Positions 29,891 to 39,188 of a stretch of 64,000 bases of DNA are shown here, piece by piece. Position numbers and translations under genes: made by a program. Positions within the stretch are counted from its first letter, which is position 1, and each line of letters starts with the position of its first letter. The notes below the pieces were generated by a model, which saw only the letters and a list, made by a program, of their open reading frames with translations, searched no databases and was not told the origin of the DNA. The stretch lies in NCBI GenBank assembly GCA_050180895.1, contig JBFXDS010000004.1, forward strand, positions 186,001 through 250,000. The letters run 5' to 3'. This DNA is from JBGPEQ01 sp050180895 (lineage in GTDB: Bacteria; Pseudomonadota; Alphaproteobacteria; Dongiales; Dongiaceae).

Positions 29891-31290
29891 CCGTACGCCG
29901 CCGTCGTTTGCGAACTTGCGTTCGCGACGGCAACCAAGCCGAAGAGTTCGCCGCTCGCCTTGATCCGGCGCTGCTGGGTGGCATGATCGACATGGATCAG
30001 GCCAAAGCGCTGGCTGTAGCCGTGCGCCCACTCGAAATTGTCCATCAGCGTCCAGGCGAAATAGCCCTTCAGCGGAATGCCCGCATGGATGGCGCGGTCG
30101 GCCTGTTCGAGATGTGCGACGAGATATTCGGCTCGGTCGAGGTCGAGAATGCGGCCGTCGGGCTCGACCGCGTCGAGGAAGGCGGCGCCGTTCTCGGTGA
30201 TGTGCAACGCCGGCGGTGCATAGTTTCGATGCACGTAGGCCAGAATGTCATAGAGCGCCGGCGGATGCACCTCCCAGCCGATGCCGGTGTAGAGGCCTGG
30301 CGGCTCCACGCGTCTGAAGCCCGCGGGCGGGCAGTCGTCGCCGTCTGCGATTACCGACCGGCGATAGACGTTGATTCCCAGATAGTCCAAAGGCACCGAG
30401 GCGAGATCGCCGTCCTGAACCCTCGGCACCAGTTCGCCATAGAGACGCAGCATGTCCTCCGGATACGCGCCGCGGAACAACGGATCGAGATACCAGCGGT
30501 TCTGCAGGCCATCGAACCGATGCGCCGCGGCGACATCCTCGCGCCGTTCGGTCGCCGGGGTGGCGGTGTTGAGATCGAGGACGATACCGACCTGTGCCTG
30601 TGGGACGTTGGCGCGGATGATCGGCACCGCTCGGCCATGCGCCAGCAGCACGTGGTGGCTCGCAACCAGCGCGCCCTTGGCGCCAAGCTTGAGGCCGGGC
30701 GCGTCCTCGCCGAACGCATAGCCGGACCAAGTGAAGGTCAAGGGCTCGTTGAAGGTCGTCCAATGGCGCACGCGATCGCCGAGGCGACGCGTCACCGTAT
30801 CGACATAGGCGACGTAGTCGTCGGCGATGCCGCGACGCAGCCAGCCGCCGCCATGGTCCTGGAGCGCCTGCGGCAGGTCCCAGTGGTAGAGGGTGACGAA
30901 GGGCGCGATCCCGCGCGCAAGCAACGCATCGACGAGGCGATCATAGAATGCCAGTCCCTCCTGCTGCACCGCGCCGCAACCCTGCGGCATGATGCGCGGC
31001 CAGGCGATCGAGAAGCGATAGGCATTCACGCCCAGCCGCCGCATCAACGCCACGTCATCCGGCCAGCGATGATAGTGGTCGCAGGCAACGTCGCCGGTGT
31101 CGCCGCCGCGGACAGCGCCCGGTGTATGCGAGAAGCGGTCCCAGATGCTCTCGCCGCGACCATCTTCTGCCACGGCGCCCTCGATCTGGTAAGAAGCGGT
31201 GGCCGTTCCCAGCACCATGCCGGGGGGAAAGCGGAGCGCGCTCGCCCGCGCGCGCAGCCGCGCCAGTGCCTCAGTGCGATCGGGCTTCAT
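29887..31290 (-). CDS. GH1 family beta-glucosidase
   Basis: A 467-residue cytosolic glycoside hydrolase family 1 enzyme, a (beta/alpha)8 barrel. Acid/base Glu182 is in TFNEP and nucleophile Glu366 in ITENG. Sugar-site residues sit in TASYQIEG, RFSIAWPRI and FAWTLMDNFEW. No signal peptide. It acts on small beta-glucosides or related sugars. Its start overlaps the end of the ABC permease gene by 20 bases, so it belongs to that operon although the transporter looks like an amino-acid type. Confidence 0.93.
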   Translation of the reverse strand: MKPDRTEALARLRARASALRFPPGMVLGTATASYQIEGAVAEDGRGESIWDRFSHTPGAVRGGDTGDVACDHYHRWPDDVALMRRLGVNAYRFSIAWPRIMPQGCGAVQQEGLAFYDRLVDALLARGIAPFVTLYHWDLPQALQDHGGGWLRRGIADDYVAYVDTVTRRLGDRVRHWTTFNEPLTFTWSGYAFGEDAPGLKLGAKGALVASHHVLLAHGRAVPIIRANVPQAQVGIVLDLNTATPATERREDVAAAHRFDGLQNRWYLDPLFRGAYPEDMLRLYGELVPRVQDGDLASVPLDYLGINVYRRSVIADGDDCPPAGFRRVEPPGLYTGIGWEVHPPALYDILAYVHRNYAPPALHITENGAAFLDAVEPDGRILDLDRAEYLVAHLEQADRAIHAGIPLKGYFAWTLMDNFEWAHGYSQRFGLIHVDHATQQRRIKASGELFGLVAVANASSQTTAAYG

Positions 31291-32932
31291 ACCGCCGCTC
31301 GACCCATTTCAGCATGCTGGCCGCCGACAGCGTGAGCACGATGTACAGGATCGCCACCGTGTTGTAGGGCGGAAACACCAGGAAGTAGGCCGACTGAAAC
31401 TCGCGCATGCGCTGCAGCATGTCGCGCACCGACAGGATCGACAGCAGCGAGGTGTCCTTGAGGATCGCGATGAATTCGTTGGCGAGCGGCGGAATGACGA
31501 TGCGGAGAGCCTGGGGAAGCACCACCAGGCGCGCGACCTGCCAGTTCCTCAAGCCGAGGCTGCGGGCCGCCTCCAGCTGGCCACGCGGCACGGCTTCGAT
31601 GCCTGCCCGGAAAATCTCGGCCAGATAGGCGGAATAGCCCAGTGCCAGCGCAATGATGCCGCGCGTCATGTTCGGCAGGTTGATGCCTTCGCTGGTCGCA
31701 TCCTTGACGGTGCCGCTGAGCGGAAATCCGACATAGAGGATGATGACGAGCATCGGGATGCCGCGCGCCACGTCGATGAAGAACTCCGAGCCGATGGCAA
31801 GCGGATGGCGGCCGTGGATGAAGGCGCCGAAGGTGAGGATCGCCAGGAAGACGCCCGAGATGGCGAGGGCAAAGCCGGGCAGCTTGTATCGGTCCGGCAG
31901 GAAGGCGACGCGCCAGACGACCGGCGCATCGGTGGGCGCCAGCGCCAGAGGAACGAACGCCGCCGAGACACGCTCCCGCTCGGCCAGCGCCTGCAGAGCA
32001 TCGTCGACCGTCGCCGTGCTGCGCGTCTTCACGGTCTTGCCGTCGCCGCCCTCGTACTCGCCGAAGCGGACGGCATCGACCAGAGTCTGCGGGGTGCCCT
32101 TGACGATGGCCACGTCCTTCTCGAAGGAGCCGACCAGGACGAAGGTCTCGTGCGGTTGCAGGAAGAAGAACGCGGAGGCGGCGATGAGCGCCAAGCTCGC
32201 GCCGGCATGCAGCGGCAGGGTCCATCGCTTCGGCCGCAGCAACCGAAGGCCGGCCCAGACGAGTCCGAGGATGGCGGCGCCGGCATAGGCAAACACGCCG
32301 GCGCGCAGGGTGACCATCAGGCCCGAAGCGAAGCCGGCATGGGCGATCAGCAGGAGATAGGCCAGCCCCGCCAGATTGAGGGCGGCGAGGCCGCCGAAGG
32401 CGAGGCTCACCCGGCGACGGTTTCGGGCAGTCGGGGCGGAGAGAAGGCCGGCTGCGACGAGGCCGCCAGACAGCACGAGATAGGCCAGAGCACCCCACTG
32501 CAGGACAGCGACGGAGTGGGCCAGCGCCTCGGGCGTCAGTTGACGCGGTGTCTTGCCCTTAGCAATGAGCTCGGACGTGAAGGGATCGACGCCGTTGGCG
32601 ACAACGGAGTCGACGAAGGCCGAGATATCCGCCACGCCGGCGACGAACGCCGCCAGAGCGAGGTTGGCGCCCGCCGCGAGCCAACCGAGCAGGCGCGGGC
32701 GCGGGCGGTCGAGCTGCTGCCGGACATGCAGGAACGGCACGACGCAGCCGAGCAGCAGCATTGCTAGGAACAGGAGAAAGCCGGAGAGCAGTTCGCTGGC
32801 ACGATCCTCGACGCCGAGAATCTGCACCAGGGAACGCCGGTAGTTCGAGGAGGCGGCGAACAGGTAGACGAGGAACGGCGCCGCAACCAGGATGACGAGG
32901 TTGCTGGGCCGGATGCGCTTCAAGCTGCCCAT
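31271..32932 (-). CDS. amino acid ABC transporter permease with large N-terminal extension
   Basis: A 553-residue membrane protein, about twice the usual HisM/GlnP length. The C-terminal 170 residues are the transport domain, with IPMLVIILYVGFPLSG and the ATPase-coupling EAARSLGLRNWQVARLVVLP loop. The first 280 residues contain about six to eight extra hydrophobic segments. A soluble segment of roughly 85 residues follows (around VGSFEKDVAIVKGTP) that is probably periplasmic. Start: ATG 32932. It is co-directional with the binding protein at 33063 and the GH1 gene; no ATPase gene is in the cluster. Confidence 0.88.
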   Translation of the reverse strand: MGSLKRIRPSNLVILVAAPFLVYLFAASSNYRRSLVQILGVEDRASELLSGFLLFLAMLLLGCVVPFLHVRQQLDRPRPRLLGWLAAGANLALAAFVAGVADISAFVDSVVANGVDPFTSELIAKGKTPRQLTPEALAHSVAVLQWGALAYLVLSGGLVAAGLLSAPTARNRRRVSLAFGGLAALNLAGLAYLLLIAHAGFASGLMVTLRAGVFAYAGAAILGLVWAGLRLLRPKRWTLPLHAGASLALIAASAFFFLQPHETFVLVGSFEKDVAIVKGTPQTLVDAVRFGEYEGGDGKTVKTRSTATVDDALQALAERERVSAAFVPLALAPTDAPVVWRVAFLPDRYKLPGFALAISGVFLAILTFGAFIHGRHPLAIGSEFFIDVARGIPMLVIILYVGFPLSGTVKDATSEGINLPNMTRGIIALALGYSAYLAEIFRAGIEAVPRGQLEAARSLGLRNWQVARLVVLPQALRIVIPPLANEFIAILKDTSLLSILSVRDMLQRMREFQSAYFLVFPPYNTVAILYIVLTLSAASMLKWVERRYEARSH

Positions 32933-32986
32933 GACGCTCCCCACTTGCGTCCGACGGCGACGGTCGCGCGATGCCGCCAGACGGAA

Positions 32987-33016
32987 CGTGCCCGAACCAC
33001 GGTCGATTCGGGCACG
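32987..33016 (-). promoter_or_regulatory. intercistronic hairpin
   Basis: CGTGCCCGAA (32987-32996) pairs perfectly with TTCGGGCACG (33007-33016). It lies between the binding-protein stop and the permease start, where such stems often stabilise the upstream mRNA or attenuate readthrough so that binding protein is made in excess. A smaller stem, CGGACG/CGTCCG, follows at 33029-33048. There is no T-run. Confidence 0.55.
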
Positions 33017-33062
33017 TCGCAGGACCTGCGGACGGGCGTGACCGTCCGGATCGGGCCGACGT

Positions 33063-33815
33063 CTACTGGGTCGCCGCACCCCAGTACTTGGCCATCAGCT
33101 GGTCGAGGGTGCCGTCGTCCTTGATCGCTTTCAGGCCCTCGTTGAAGCTGTCGCGCAACGGGTCGCCTTCGCGGAAGACCAGGCCGAGCGGATCCGACTG
33201 CAGGCCGGTGATGCCGACGACGAGCTCGCCGGCGAACTCCTGCTCGTAGGCCACGGCGGAGGTGCCGTCGATGATGACGCCGTCGACGTCGCCGTTCTTG
33301 AGCGCGGCCACGGCGGCGGCGAAGGTGTCGTAGAGGCTGACGTTCTCGCGCCCGACCAGCTCCTCGGCCAGCTGCGCGTTGGTGGTGGCGGTCTGCGCCG
33401 CCAGCTTGCGGCCGGCCTTGAAGTCGTCGATGGTCAGGCTCTTGTCGGCGACGCGGAGCAGGACCGACTGGCTGACGACGATGTAAGGATCGCTGAAATC
33501 GACGATCTTGTCGCGCTCGTCGGTGATGGAGACGCCGGAGACGACCATGTCGAACTCGCCCTGCTGGAGCGCGGCGAAGATGCCGTCCCATGCCGTGGTC
33601 ACGAACTGCGCCTTGCAGTTGATGCGCTCGCAGATGGCGTTCATCACATCGACGTCGAAACCGACGATCTGGCCGGTCGCCTCGTCGACCGTCTCCATCG
33701 GCGGGTAGGTCGTGTCGGATCCGACCTTCAGGACCTTGCCGCCGAGATCGGCGGCCACCGCGGTCCCTGACATGACGGCGGCGGCCAGCGTAGCCGCCAG
33801 AAGCCTCTTGATCAT
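33063..33815 (-). CDS. amino acid ABC transporter substrate-binding protein
   Basis: A 250-residue periplasmic binding protein (SBP_bac_3 type). Signal peptide MIKRLLAATLAAAVMSGTAVA. The mature start LKVGSDTTYPPME, then GFDVDVMNAIC, DMVVSGVSITDERDK and the FSDPYIV segment are the hallmarks of polar amino acid binders. Two cysteines (ICERINC) may form the lobe disulfide. It is the first gene of the permease/GH1 operon. Confidence 0.92.
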   Translation of the reverse strand: MIKRLLAATLAAAVMSGTAVAADLGGKVLKVGSDTTYPPMETVDEATGQIVGFDVDVMNAICERINCKAQFVTTAWDGIFAALQQGEFDMVVSGVSITDERDKIVDFSDPYIVVSQSVLLRVADKSLTIDDFKAGRKLAAQTATTNAQLAEELVGRENVSLYDTFAAAVAALKNGDVDGVIIDGTSAVAYEQEFAGELVVGITGLQSDPLGLVFREGDPLRDSFNEGLKAIKDDGTLDQLMAKYWGAATQ

Positions 33816-34115
33816 CTTGGCTGTTCCTCTCTGAAACGTTGCGACGTTCCGGCTTACCGATGAGGTTCATCTAGCCCGATGCGCCGACGCGAGGCAACGG
33901 GCGCCGCCCCAAGCTGTGCAACCATACCCGCGCGATTGGTATGAAAATGGTTGGCCGCCACGACCCCATGGGTCCATATGGCTTGCGCCGGTTTTGCCGC
34001 ATCGTGTAGCTTCGGCAGAACGTTGGAACCGCGCACCGGGGCTCGGACCGCCGGTAGAATTGGGCCAGCTTCGGCCTTCAGGACCAGCGATCGATTCAGC
34101 CATGACGAGGGACGC
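33816..34115. other. 300-base divergent intergenic region
   Basis: Shared upstream region of the amino-acid transport operon (minus) and the acyl-CoA dehydrogenase gene (plus). It contains a nested palindrome listed separately. I see no convincing -10/-35 pair. Confidence 0.5.
33923..33943. promoter_or_regulatory. possible operator palindrome
   Basis: CATACC (33923-33928) and GGTATG (33938-33943) flank nine bases. A second pair, AACCAT (33920-33925) and ATGGTT (33947-33952), overlaps it, giving a nested dyad in the middle of a divergent intergenic region. That is a typical arrangement for a repressor or activator site. No regulator gene is adjacent. Confidence 0.35.
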
Positions 34116-35513
34116 ATGACGAAGAAATGGGGAGCGGAAGAGTTCTGGGGCCTCGGCGCCGAGTTCGATCCGCAGTGGCTGCTCACCGACGAGCAGAAGC
34201 GCATCCAGGCGCTGATCATCGACCTGGCGCAGAAGGAGATGCGCGACAACGCCATCGAGTCGGACAAGAAGCTGCTGTTCCCGCGCAAGAACTTCCAGGT
34301 GCTGGCCAAGCACGGCCTGCTCGGCCTGTTGGTGCCGAAGGCGCTGGGCGGCATGGGCCAGAACCATGTCGCGGCCGCCATGGTGGTGGAGACGATCGCG
34401 CGCTACGCCTGCCCCTCCACCGCCATGTGCTACACCATGCACACCGGCGCCGTCGCCGCCGCCCTCTTCCGCCACCACGACAATCCGACGATCCAGGACA
34501 TCATGCGGCGGATCGACAAGGACTGCCTGGTCGGCACGCTCTCCTATTCCGATCCGGAGACCGGTTCGCACTTCTGGTACCCGATCTCCTCGGGGGCCGA
34601 GAAGGTGGACGGCGGCTACCGCGTGCGCAAGAAGGCGTCCTGGACGACATCGGGCGGCTTCGCCGACTGGTACGTGCTGCAGACCACCAGCCCGGACTTC
34701 GGCGGCAACTTCTCCGACCTCACTTGCTGGCTCGCCTTCAACAACGAGGTGAAGGCGGAGCCCTCGAAGTGGGACGGCCTCGGCCTGCGCGGCAATCAGT
34801 CGGGCACGCTCGAGCTCGACAATGTCGTGCTCACGGCGGACCGCATGGTCGGGCCGAAGGGCGACGGTGCCAGCTCCAACGACGAGTGCGTGGATCCCTT
34901 CTTCCTGCTCTGCTCCTCGGCCTGCTGGAACGGCATCTCCATGGGGCTGATCGACATCGCCAAGCGCCACACGACGATGAAGAAGCACGTCGATGTCGGC
35001 ATGCGCGTCGCCGACTATCCCACCATCCAGGACTATGTCGGTGAGGCCATCACCGACACCAACGCCAGCCGCGCCTTCGTCTTCCTGATGGCGAAGGCCA
35101 TGGACGCCGCGACCAACGACTGCGACTGGTCGATCCACACCGACCTGAAGGCGCTCCCACGCGCCCAGTTCCTGCACTGGATGTGGCAGGTGAAGTTCAG
35201 CGCCGCCAAGAACGTGGCGCATGTGACCGACAAGATGCTGCATGCCTGCGGCGGCACGGGCTACAAGCCCGGCCTCGGCATCGAGCGCTACCTGCGCGAC
35301 GGCAAGGCCGGCTGGGTGATGGGCCCGACCAACGAGGTGCTGCGCCAGTTCGTCGGCAAGGCCGCCCTCCTCGGCTTCCAGTCGCTCGACTACTGGAACC
35401 AGGCGATCAACGAGCGGGTGCTGAACAACGAGCTGAAGAAGCTCGACGCCGCCGGCAAGAAGGCGCTGGCCGAACGGCTGCTCAAGGAAGCGACGCCGAA
35501 GGCGGCGGAGTAG
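34116..35513 (+). CDS. acyl-CoA dehydrogenase family protein
   Basis: A 465-residue flavoprotein with N-terminal, beta-barrel and C-terminal helical segments of the acyl-CoA dehydrogenase fold. Landmarks: GLLGLLVPKALGGMGQ (substrate region), SYSDPETGSHFW and KKASWTTSGGFADW (FAD barrel), CGGTGYKPGLGIERYLRD near the C-terminus. The chain-length range and catalytic base are not evident by eye, and some members of this group are not dehydrogenases. ATG 34116 is chosen because homology starts with KKWGAEEFWGLG. Confidence 0.87.
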   Translation: MTKKWGAEEFWGLGAEFDPQWLLTDEQKRIQALIIDLAQKEMRDNAIESDKKLLFPRKNFQVLAKHGLLGLLVPKALGGMGQNHVAAAMVVETIARYACPSTAMCYTMHTGAVAAALFRHHDNPTIQDIMRRIDKDCLVGTLSYSDPETGSHFWYPISSGAEKVDGGYRVRKKASWTTSGGFADWYVLQTTSPDFGGNFSDLTCWLAFNNEVKAEPSKWDGLGLRGNQSGTLELDNVVLTADRMVGPKGDGASSNDECVDPFFLLCSSACWNGISMGLIDIAKRHTTMKKHVDVGMRVADYPTIQDYVGEAITDTNASRAFVFLMAKAMDAATNDCDWSIHTDLKALPRAQFLHWMWQVKFSAAKNVAHVTDKMLHACGGTGYKPGLGIERYLRDGKAGWVMGPTNEVLRQFVGKAALLGFQSLDYWNQAINERVLNNELKKLDAAGKKALAERLLKEATPKAAE

Positions 35514-35557
35514 CAGGCCGGCTTTTTGGCCGGTCCGGCCTCGGCCGAGTTCGATGC

Positions 35558-35589
35558 GGGGCGGGCCTTGGGGTCCGCCCCCTTTGCTT
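35558..35589 (+). terminator. hairpin terminator after the acyl-CoA dehydrogenase gene
   Basis: GGGGCGG (35558-35564) pairs with CCGCCCC (35575-35581) around a 10-base loop, followed by CTTTGCTT. Another stem, AGGCCGG/CCGGCCT (35515-35541), directly precedes it after the stop codon. Confidence 0.6.
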
Positions 35590-35779
35590 CGGCGTGCCGC
35601 CTAAAACACGCGGATCAAAGCTATTGTAATTTACGTATTCGCCTCTTTCTGGTAACGCGCCAGCCCGGCGGCGTCATGTCTCTTTGCTGATCCACGATGT
35701 CAAAAATCGACCCGCCGGCGTCGCACCCACGGAAGAGAACATTATAAGAACTATACCCGATCGGAGTCAAGGAATACTC

Positions 35780-36580
35780 TCACAGGGCGGTGGCTGATCG
35801 CAGCCGCTCGCGAAATGAGCGATGGACCCCATGCCCAGCGGGGGAGGCCCCGAGGGCGGTCTTCCGCAGGGTGCCCCCGGGGTGGGCGCCCGGCGTAGGT
35901 GCCGCGGTCGCCGAGGGCGGGCGGCCAGATGGGGCCGTCCCTCCGGAGGGGAATGCTGAATTTGAGCGATGGACCCCATGTCCAGCGGAGAGGGCGCGGT
36001 TGAGGTTGCGCAGGCGGCGGGCGGTGTGGGCGGCGCGGCTGCGCAGGCCGATCAGCGCGCGGGTGCGGTAACCGTGGGTCAGGCGGGCCGTGCGGCTGCG
36101 CGCCAGGCCCTCGGGCGTGCGCGGGCCGGTGCTGAGGCCGCCATGCAGGCGGCAGCGGCGGTTGGCCATGGCGGGCTGGCGGCAGGGGCAGCCGGCGCGC
36201 GTCCGGGCGCCGCAGCGCGGAGCCTGCAGGTAGTCGCCGGAGGGATTGCCGTTCTTGAGGCAGCCGCGGCGCTGCCCGGGCGCGGCATGGCGCTTGCGGA
36301 CCGCCGCCGGATCCGGCTCAGGCGTTGCGGGGGCCGGATGCGAAACGGCTTCCCAGGCGGCGGGCGGCGCTGCGACGACGCGCACCTGCGGGAGAAGCCG
36401 CTGCACGCCCTCCATCAGGCGCGCAGTGAGCCCGGCCATGCGCAAGGCCTCGCGGTTCGCGCGCTCATCCCAACCGGCGACCGCAGCGCGACCGAGGAAC
36501 CGACCTGCGTGGGCGCCGCATTGCATCGCCAAGGCATGGCCGGTGCAGAACTCGTCTAATTTGTCAACCGGTATGAGCAT
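35780..36580 (-). CDS. HGGxSTG-domain protein, second copy
   Basis: 266 residues, paralogue of 1548-2924. One N-terminal helical module instead of two (GHALAMQCGAHAGRFLGRAA then MAGLTARLMEGVQRLL). The conserved domain begins NGNPSGDYLQAPRCGARTRA and continues with the C-x8-C-x-C-x11-C-x2-H pattern to HGGLSTGPRT. About 70 C-terminal residues (after LNRALSAG) are translated from intergenic-type repeats and are unlikely to be ancestral. The start ATG 36580 and the domain position make the gene credible; its function is unknown. Confidence 0.72.
   Translation of the reverse strand: MLIPVDKLDEFCTGHALAMQCGAHAGRFLGRAAVAGWDERANREALRMAGLTARLMEGVQRLLPQVRVVAAPPAAWEAVSHPAPATPEPDPAAVRKRHAAPGQRRGCLKNGNPSGDYLQAPRCGARTRAGCPCRQPAMANRRCRLHGGLSTGPRTPEGLARSRTARLTHGYRTRALIGLRSRAAHTARRLRNLNRALSAGHGVHRSNSAFPSGGTAPSGRPPSATAAPTPGAHPGGTLRKTALGASPAGHGVHRSFRERLRSATAL
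35817..35846. repeat. intergenic-type direct repeat, copy 1
   Basis: GAGCGATGGACCCCATG followed by a CCAGCGG-like stretch; it recurs at 35964. Both copies are read antisense as the GHGVHRS tail of the HGGxSTG protein. A weaker relative (GGACATGGGGTCGATC at 2815-2830) occurs at the same relative place in the first paralogue. Confidence 0.65.
35964..35993. repeat. intergenic-type direct repeat, copy 2
   Basis: Second copy of the 30-base repeat at 35817-35846, with three mismatches by eye. Confidence 0.65.
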
Positions 36581-36640
36581 TTATGCGTAACCATGCCTGA
36601 CGCCCCTTGGGAGCGGAGGATCCTTGGCGCCCGAATGCCC

Positions 36641-37429
36641 TCAAACGATCTCGACCGTATCGCCCTCGGATAGAAGGCCCTCGACCAGAACGGCGCAATA
36701 TATCCCCGCAAAGGTCGCATGGGCCTGCGCCACGTTGCGAAAGACCTCAGGATTGTGCTCGCCGGTGTCCGGATCGAGCGAGATCATCCTGCAACGCGGA
36801 TCACGCTCCAGGATGGCCAGCTCCGCCTTGGATCCGAGGCGCAGCCGGCGGCCGACCAGGTCGTCCTCGGCAAAGCCGCAGTCCGAAGCGAGGTCGAGAT
36901 AGATGTTGGCCCGGAAGCGCCGTTTGTCGACCGGGTGGCCCAACTCCTCGCCGATCTGCCTCACGGTCTGCAGGCCGATCAGCGACACGGGGCGACAGTC
37001 CGTCAGCGCCCTGGCGGAGCGCACGAGCGTGACATGGTTCTCGCCACGCAGCCCTTCTCCCAGCATGGCGATCAATGCGGGGGCATCGATCGCCATGGTC
37101 GCGCCCGAAGGCGTCACGACGTCCAAGGCCATGTCCCCCGGTTCGGCGTCCGCCGGGTTGACGCCCGGCGCGATGCTCGTCGCTTCGACCAGATTCGGCG
37201 GCCTGGCCGCCCGTGCCGGAAAGCGAAACTTCGGCCGATAGAGCAGCATTTGCGACTGTGCGGTCGCGTTCAGGTATGGGAATCCTTTGCGCGCGGCCGA
37301 GTTCCTGAAGGCGTAGCAGCGGTCGCCATAGAGGCCGGAGAAGCTCATGTAAGCGTCCACCACCCGCTCGCCCGCCATGCTCTTCACCGGATAGCGCCAC
37401 AAGCTTTCGATCGTACCGACGACTTTCAT
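36641..37429 (-). CDS. MOSC domain protein
   Basis: 262 residues. The N-terminal MOSC_N beta-barrel starts GTIESLWRYPVKSMAGE. The C-terminal MOSC domain has RRFRANIYLDL and ERDPRCRMISLDPDTGE, with the conserved Cys that handles sulfur in relatives of YcbX and the Moco sulfurase C-terminus. It possibly detoxifies N-hydroxylated compounds with molybdenum cofactor or carries sulfur. ATG 37429 follows AAGGGA. It diverges from a LysR regulator, so it is the likely target. Confidence 0.88.
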   Translation of the reverse strand: MKVVGTIESLWRYPVKSMAGERVVDAYMSFSGLYGDRCYAFRNSAARKGFPYLNATAQSQMLLYRPKFRFPARAARPPNLVEATSIAPGVNPADAEPGDMALDVVTPSGATMAIDAPALIAMLGEGLRGENHVTLVRSARALTDCRPVSLIGLQTVRQIGEELGHPVDKRRFRANIYLDLASDCGFAEDDLVGRRLRLGSKAELAILERDPRCRMISLDPDTGEHNPEVFRNVAQAHATFAGIYCAVLVEGLLSEGDTVEIV

Positions 37430-37519
37430 GGAGCAATGTCCCTTGACCTGATGCAAAGCTAGCGGTTTGCCCAGAAATCAGAAAACTAATAAGATTGATC
37501 GTCACTATTGGTATTTCTA

Positions 37520-38374
37520 ATGAAACAGACGCCGCTTCTGGATCTCGCGCTGCTGCGCTCGTTCGTCGCGATCGCCGAGACGGAGAGCATCACCGCCGCA
37601 GCCAGCGTCGTCGGCCGCTCGCAAGGCGCCGTCAGCCAGCAATTGCAAAGGCTCGAGGCCTTGTTCGGCTGCAAGCTCGTCGATCGTTCCGCCGCGAAGC
37701 TGAGCCTGACATCGAGCGGCGAAAAGCTGCTGGCGAAAGCGAACCGAGCCCTGCTCCTGAACGACGAGATCGTCGCGAGCATGACGGATACCGATTTCGC
37801 GGGCGAAGTGCGGCTCGGCGCAGCCTATGACATCGTCGCGGCGGTGTTGCCGGAGGCGCTGCGACGCTTCCGCGAGGCCCGCCCCGACGTTCGCGTCCAC
37901 CTGACCAGCGACACGAGCCGCGGCCTCATGGCGCGGCTGAAAAACGGCGAGATCGACCTTGCCCTGACGACCGATCGCGTGGACGACGGACGCGGCCGGA
38001 TGCTGTTTCGCGAGCGTCTCGTCTGGGTCGGCGCGCCCGATGGGCTGGCCTATCGCGCGAAACCCCTGACGGTTGCGCTGGGCGACGAGCGGTGCGCGTT
38101 TCGATCTGCGACGATCGAGACCCTGGCTCGCGCAGGTCTCGACTGGAGGCCGATATGCCAGAGCGGCGGCCTGGAGGCCGTGCAGGCGACATTGCAGGCG
38201 GATCTGGCGATCGCCCCCTTCCTGAAGCGCACGGCGCCGCCGGGACTGGCTGTCCTCACGAGCCGGAGGCTGCCCGTCTTGCCGGAATTCCATGTCGTGC
38301 TGCGCGAGGCCGCCCGCGTCAAGGAGCCCGCGGTCGAAGCGCTGAGGACGCTTCTGGTCGAATGCCTCCCGTGA
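37520..38374 (+). CDS. LysR family transcriptional regulator
   Basis: 284 residues. N-terminal winged helix (LALLRSFVAIAETESITAAA; GRSQGAVSQQLQRLE) and a C-terminal effector-binding domain (EVRLGAAYDIVAAVLPEALRRF). It diverges from the MOSC gene across 90 AT-rich bases that include an interrupted AATA/TATT dyad, a plausible LysR-type site. ATG 37520 is the family-consistent start. Confidence 0.92.
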   Translation: MKQTPLLDLALLRSFVAIAETESITAAASVVGRSQGAVSQQLQRLEALFGCKLVDRSAAKLSLTSSGEKLLAKANRALLLNDEIVASMTDTDFAGEVRLGAAYDIVAAVLPEALRRFREARPDVRVHLTSDTSRGLMARLKNGEIDLALTTDRVDDGRGRMLFRERLVWVGAPDGLAYRAKPLTVALGDERCAFRSATIETLARAGLDWRPICQSGGLEAVQATLQADLAIAPFLKRTAPPGLAVLTSRRLPVLPEFHVVLREAARVKEPAVEALRTLLVECLP

Positions 38375-38390
38375 GAAACCGGTAGGGGAC

Positions 38391-39010
38391 GCTACCCGAA
38401 CGACCTGCGGCTTCGCGCTGGCACCGCGACGGACGAGGCCGAGTCCCGCAGGCGCCCCGATCGGAGCCGGAGCATCGTGCGGATCGTCGACCAAGAGGGC
38501 GCGCCCGGCAAGCGACCGCGGCCTGACGCCGAACAAGGCCCGCTTGACCTTGAGCGCGCCGGCGAGCAACCGCGGGTGAACAGCGCCGAGCAAGGTCGCC
38601 GCCGCCTCCCGAAAATGGTAGCCGCGAACCACCAGCGGACGAGGTGGCCATAGCAGGTCCACCGTTCGCGGCGGTCGCCGACCGTCTTCCGCACGACCCC
38701 CCAGTAGTGTCCGTAGCGGACGAAGAAATGCAGCGAGCTCCTGAACCGGCCCGCGGGGCGGCTCGTGTCCCACCACCGCCCCACCTCCTCGGGATCGCCC
38801 AGCATGACAGCCCGCGTGTAGCGGTCCGCGTGGTCGCGATGCAGGAGCAACGGCTCGGGCAATGCCACGCAGCGACCACGCAGGCCATCTCGGCGAGCAG
38901 CACACGGTCGGCCCCGCGGAACAGGCCCGTGCAGGCCGGAGCCGACGAGCGCCTCGCGGCGGAACGGGCCGAAGAACGGCTCGCACTGATGGCGATGGAG
39001 GAGCATGCCG
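38391..39010 (-). pseudogene. glycosyltransferase family 2 remnant, frameshifted
   Basis: The C-terminal half of a GT2-type protein can be read only by changing frame. Frame A gives HRHQCEPFFGPFRREAL (39006-38928), a second frame gives LFRGADRVLLAEMACVV (38924-38876), frame A resumes with LPEPLLLHRDHADRYTRAV through FFVRYGHYWGV (38868-38628), and a third frame gives GYHFREAAATLLGAVHPRL to about 38400. At least three shifts and the missing catalytic N-terminal half make this a decayed gene. Confidence 0.75.
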
Positions 39011-39188
39011 GCAAAGCGGGCGGAGGGACATCGAAAAGGCAGCGGCGCCACCTCTCGGGCCGGCGGGATGGCCGGGCCAGGAAACCCCGGCCACAACGGA
39101 CGGTTCCTACTCTCTTGCGTGAAATCGAACCGCCAGCTCGTTGATATAACGGACGAAATCACCTGAAACCAAACACCAAAATCGGCCA

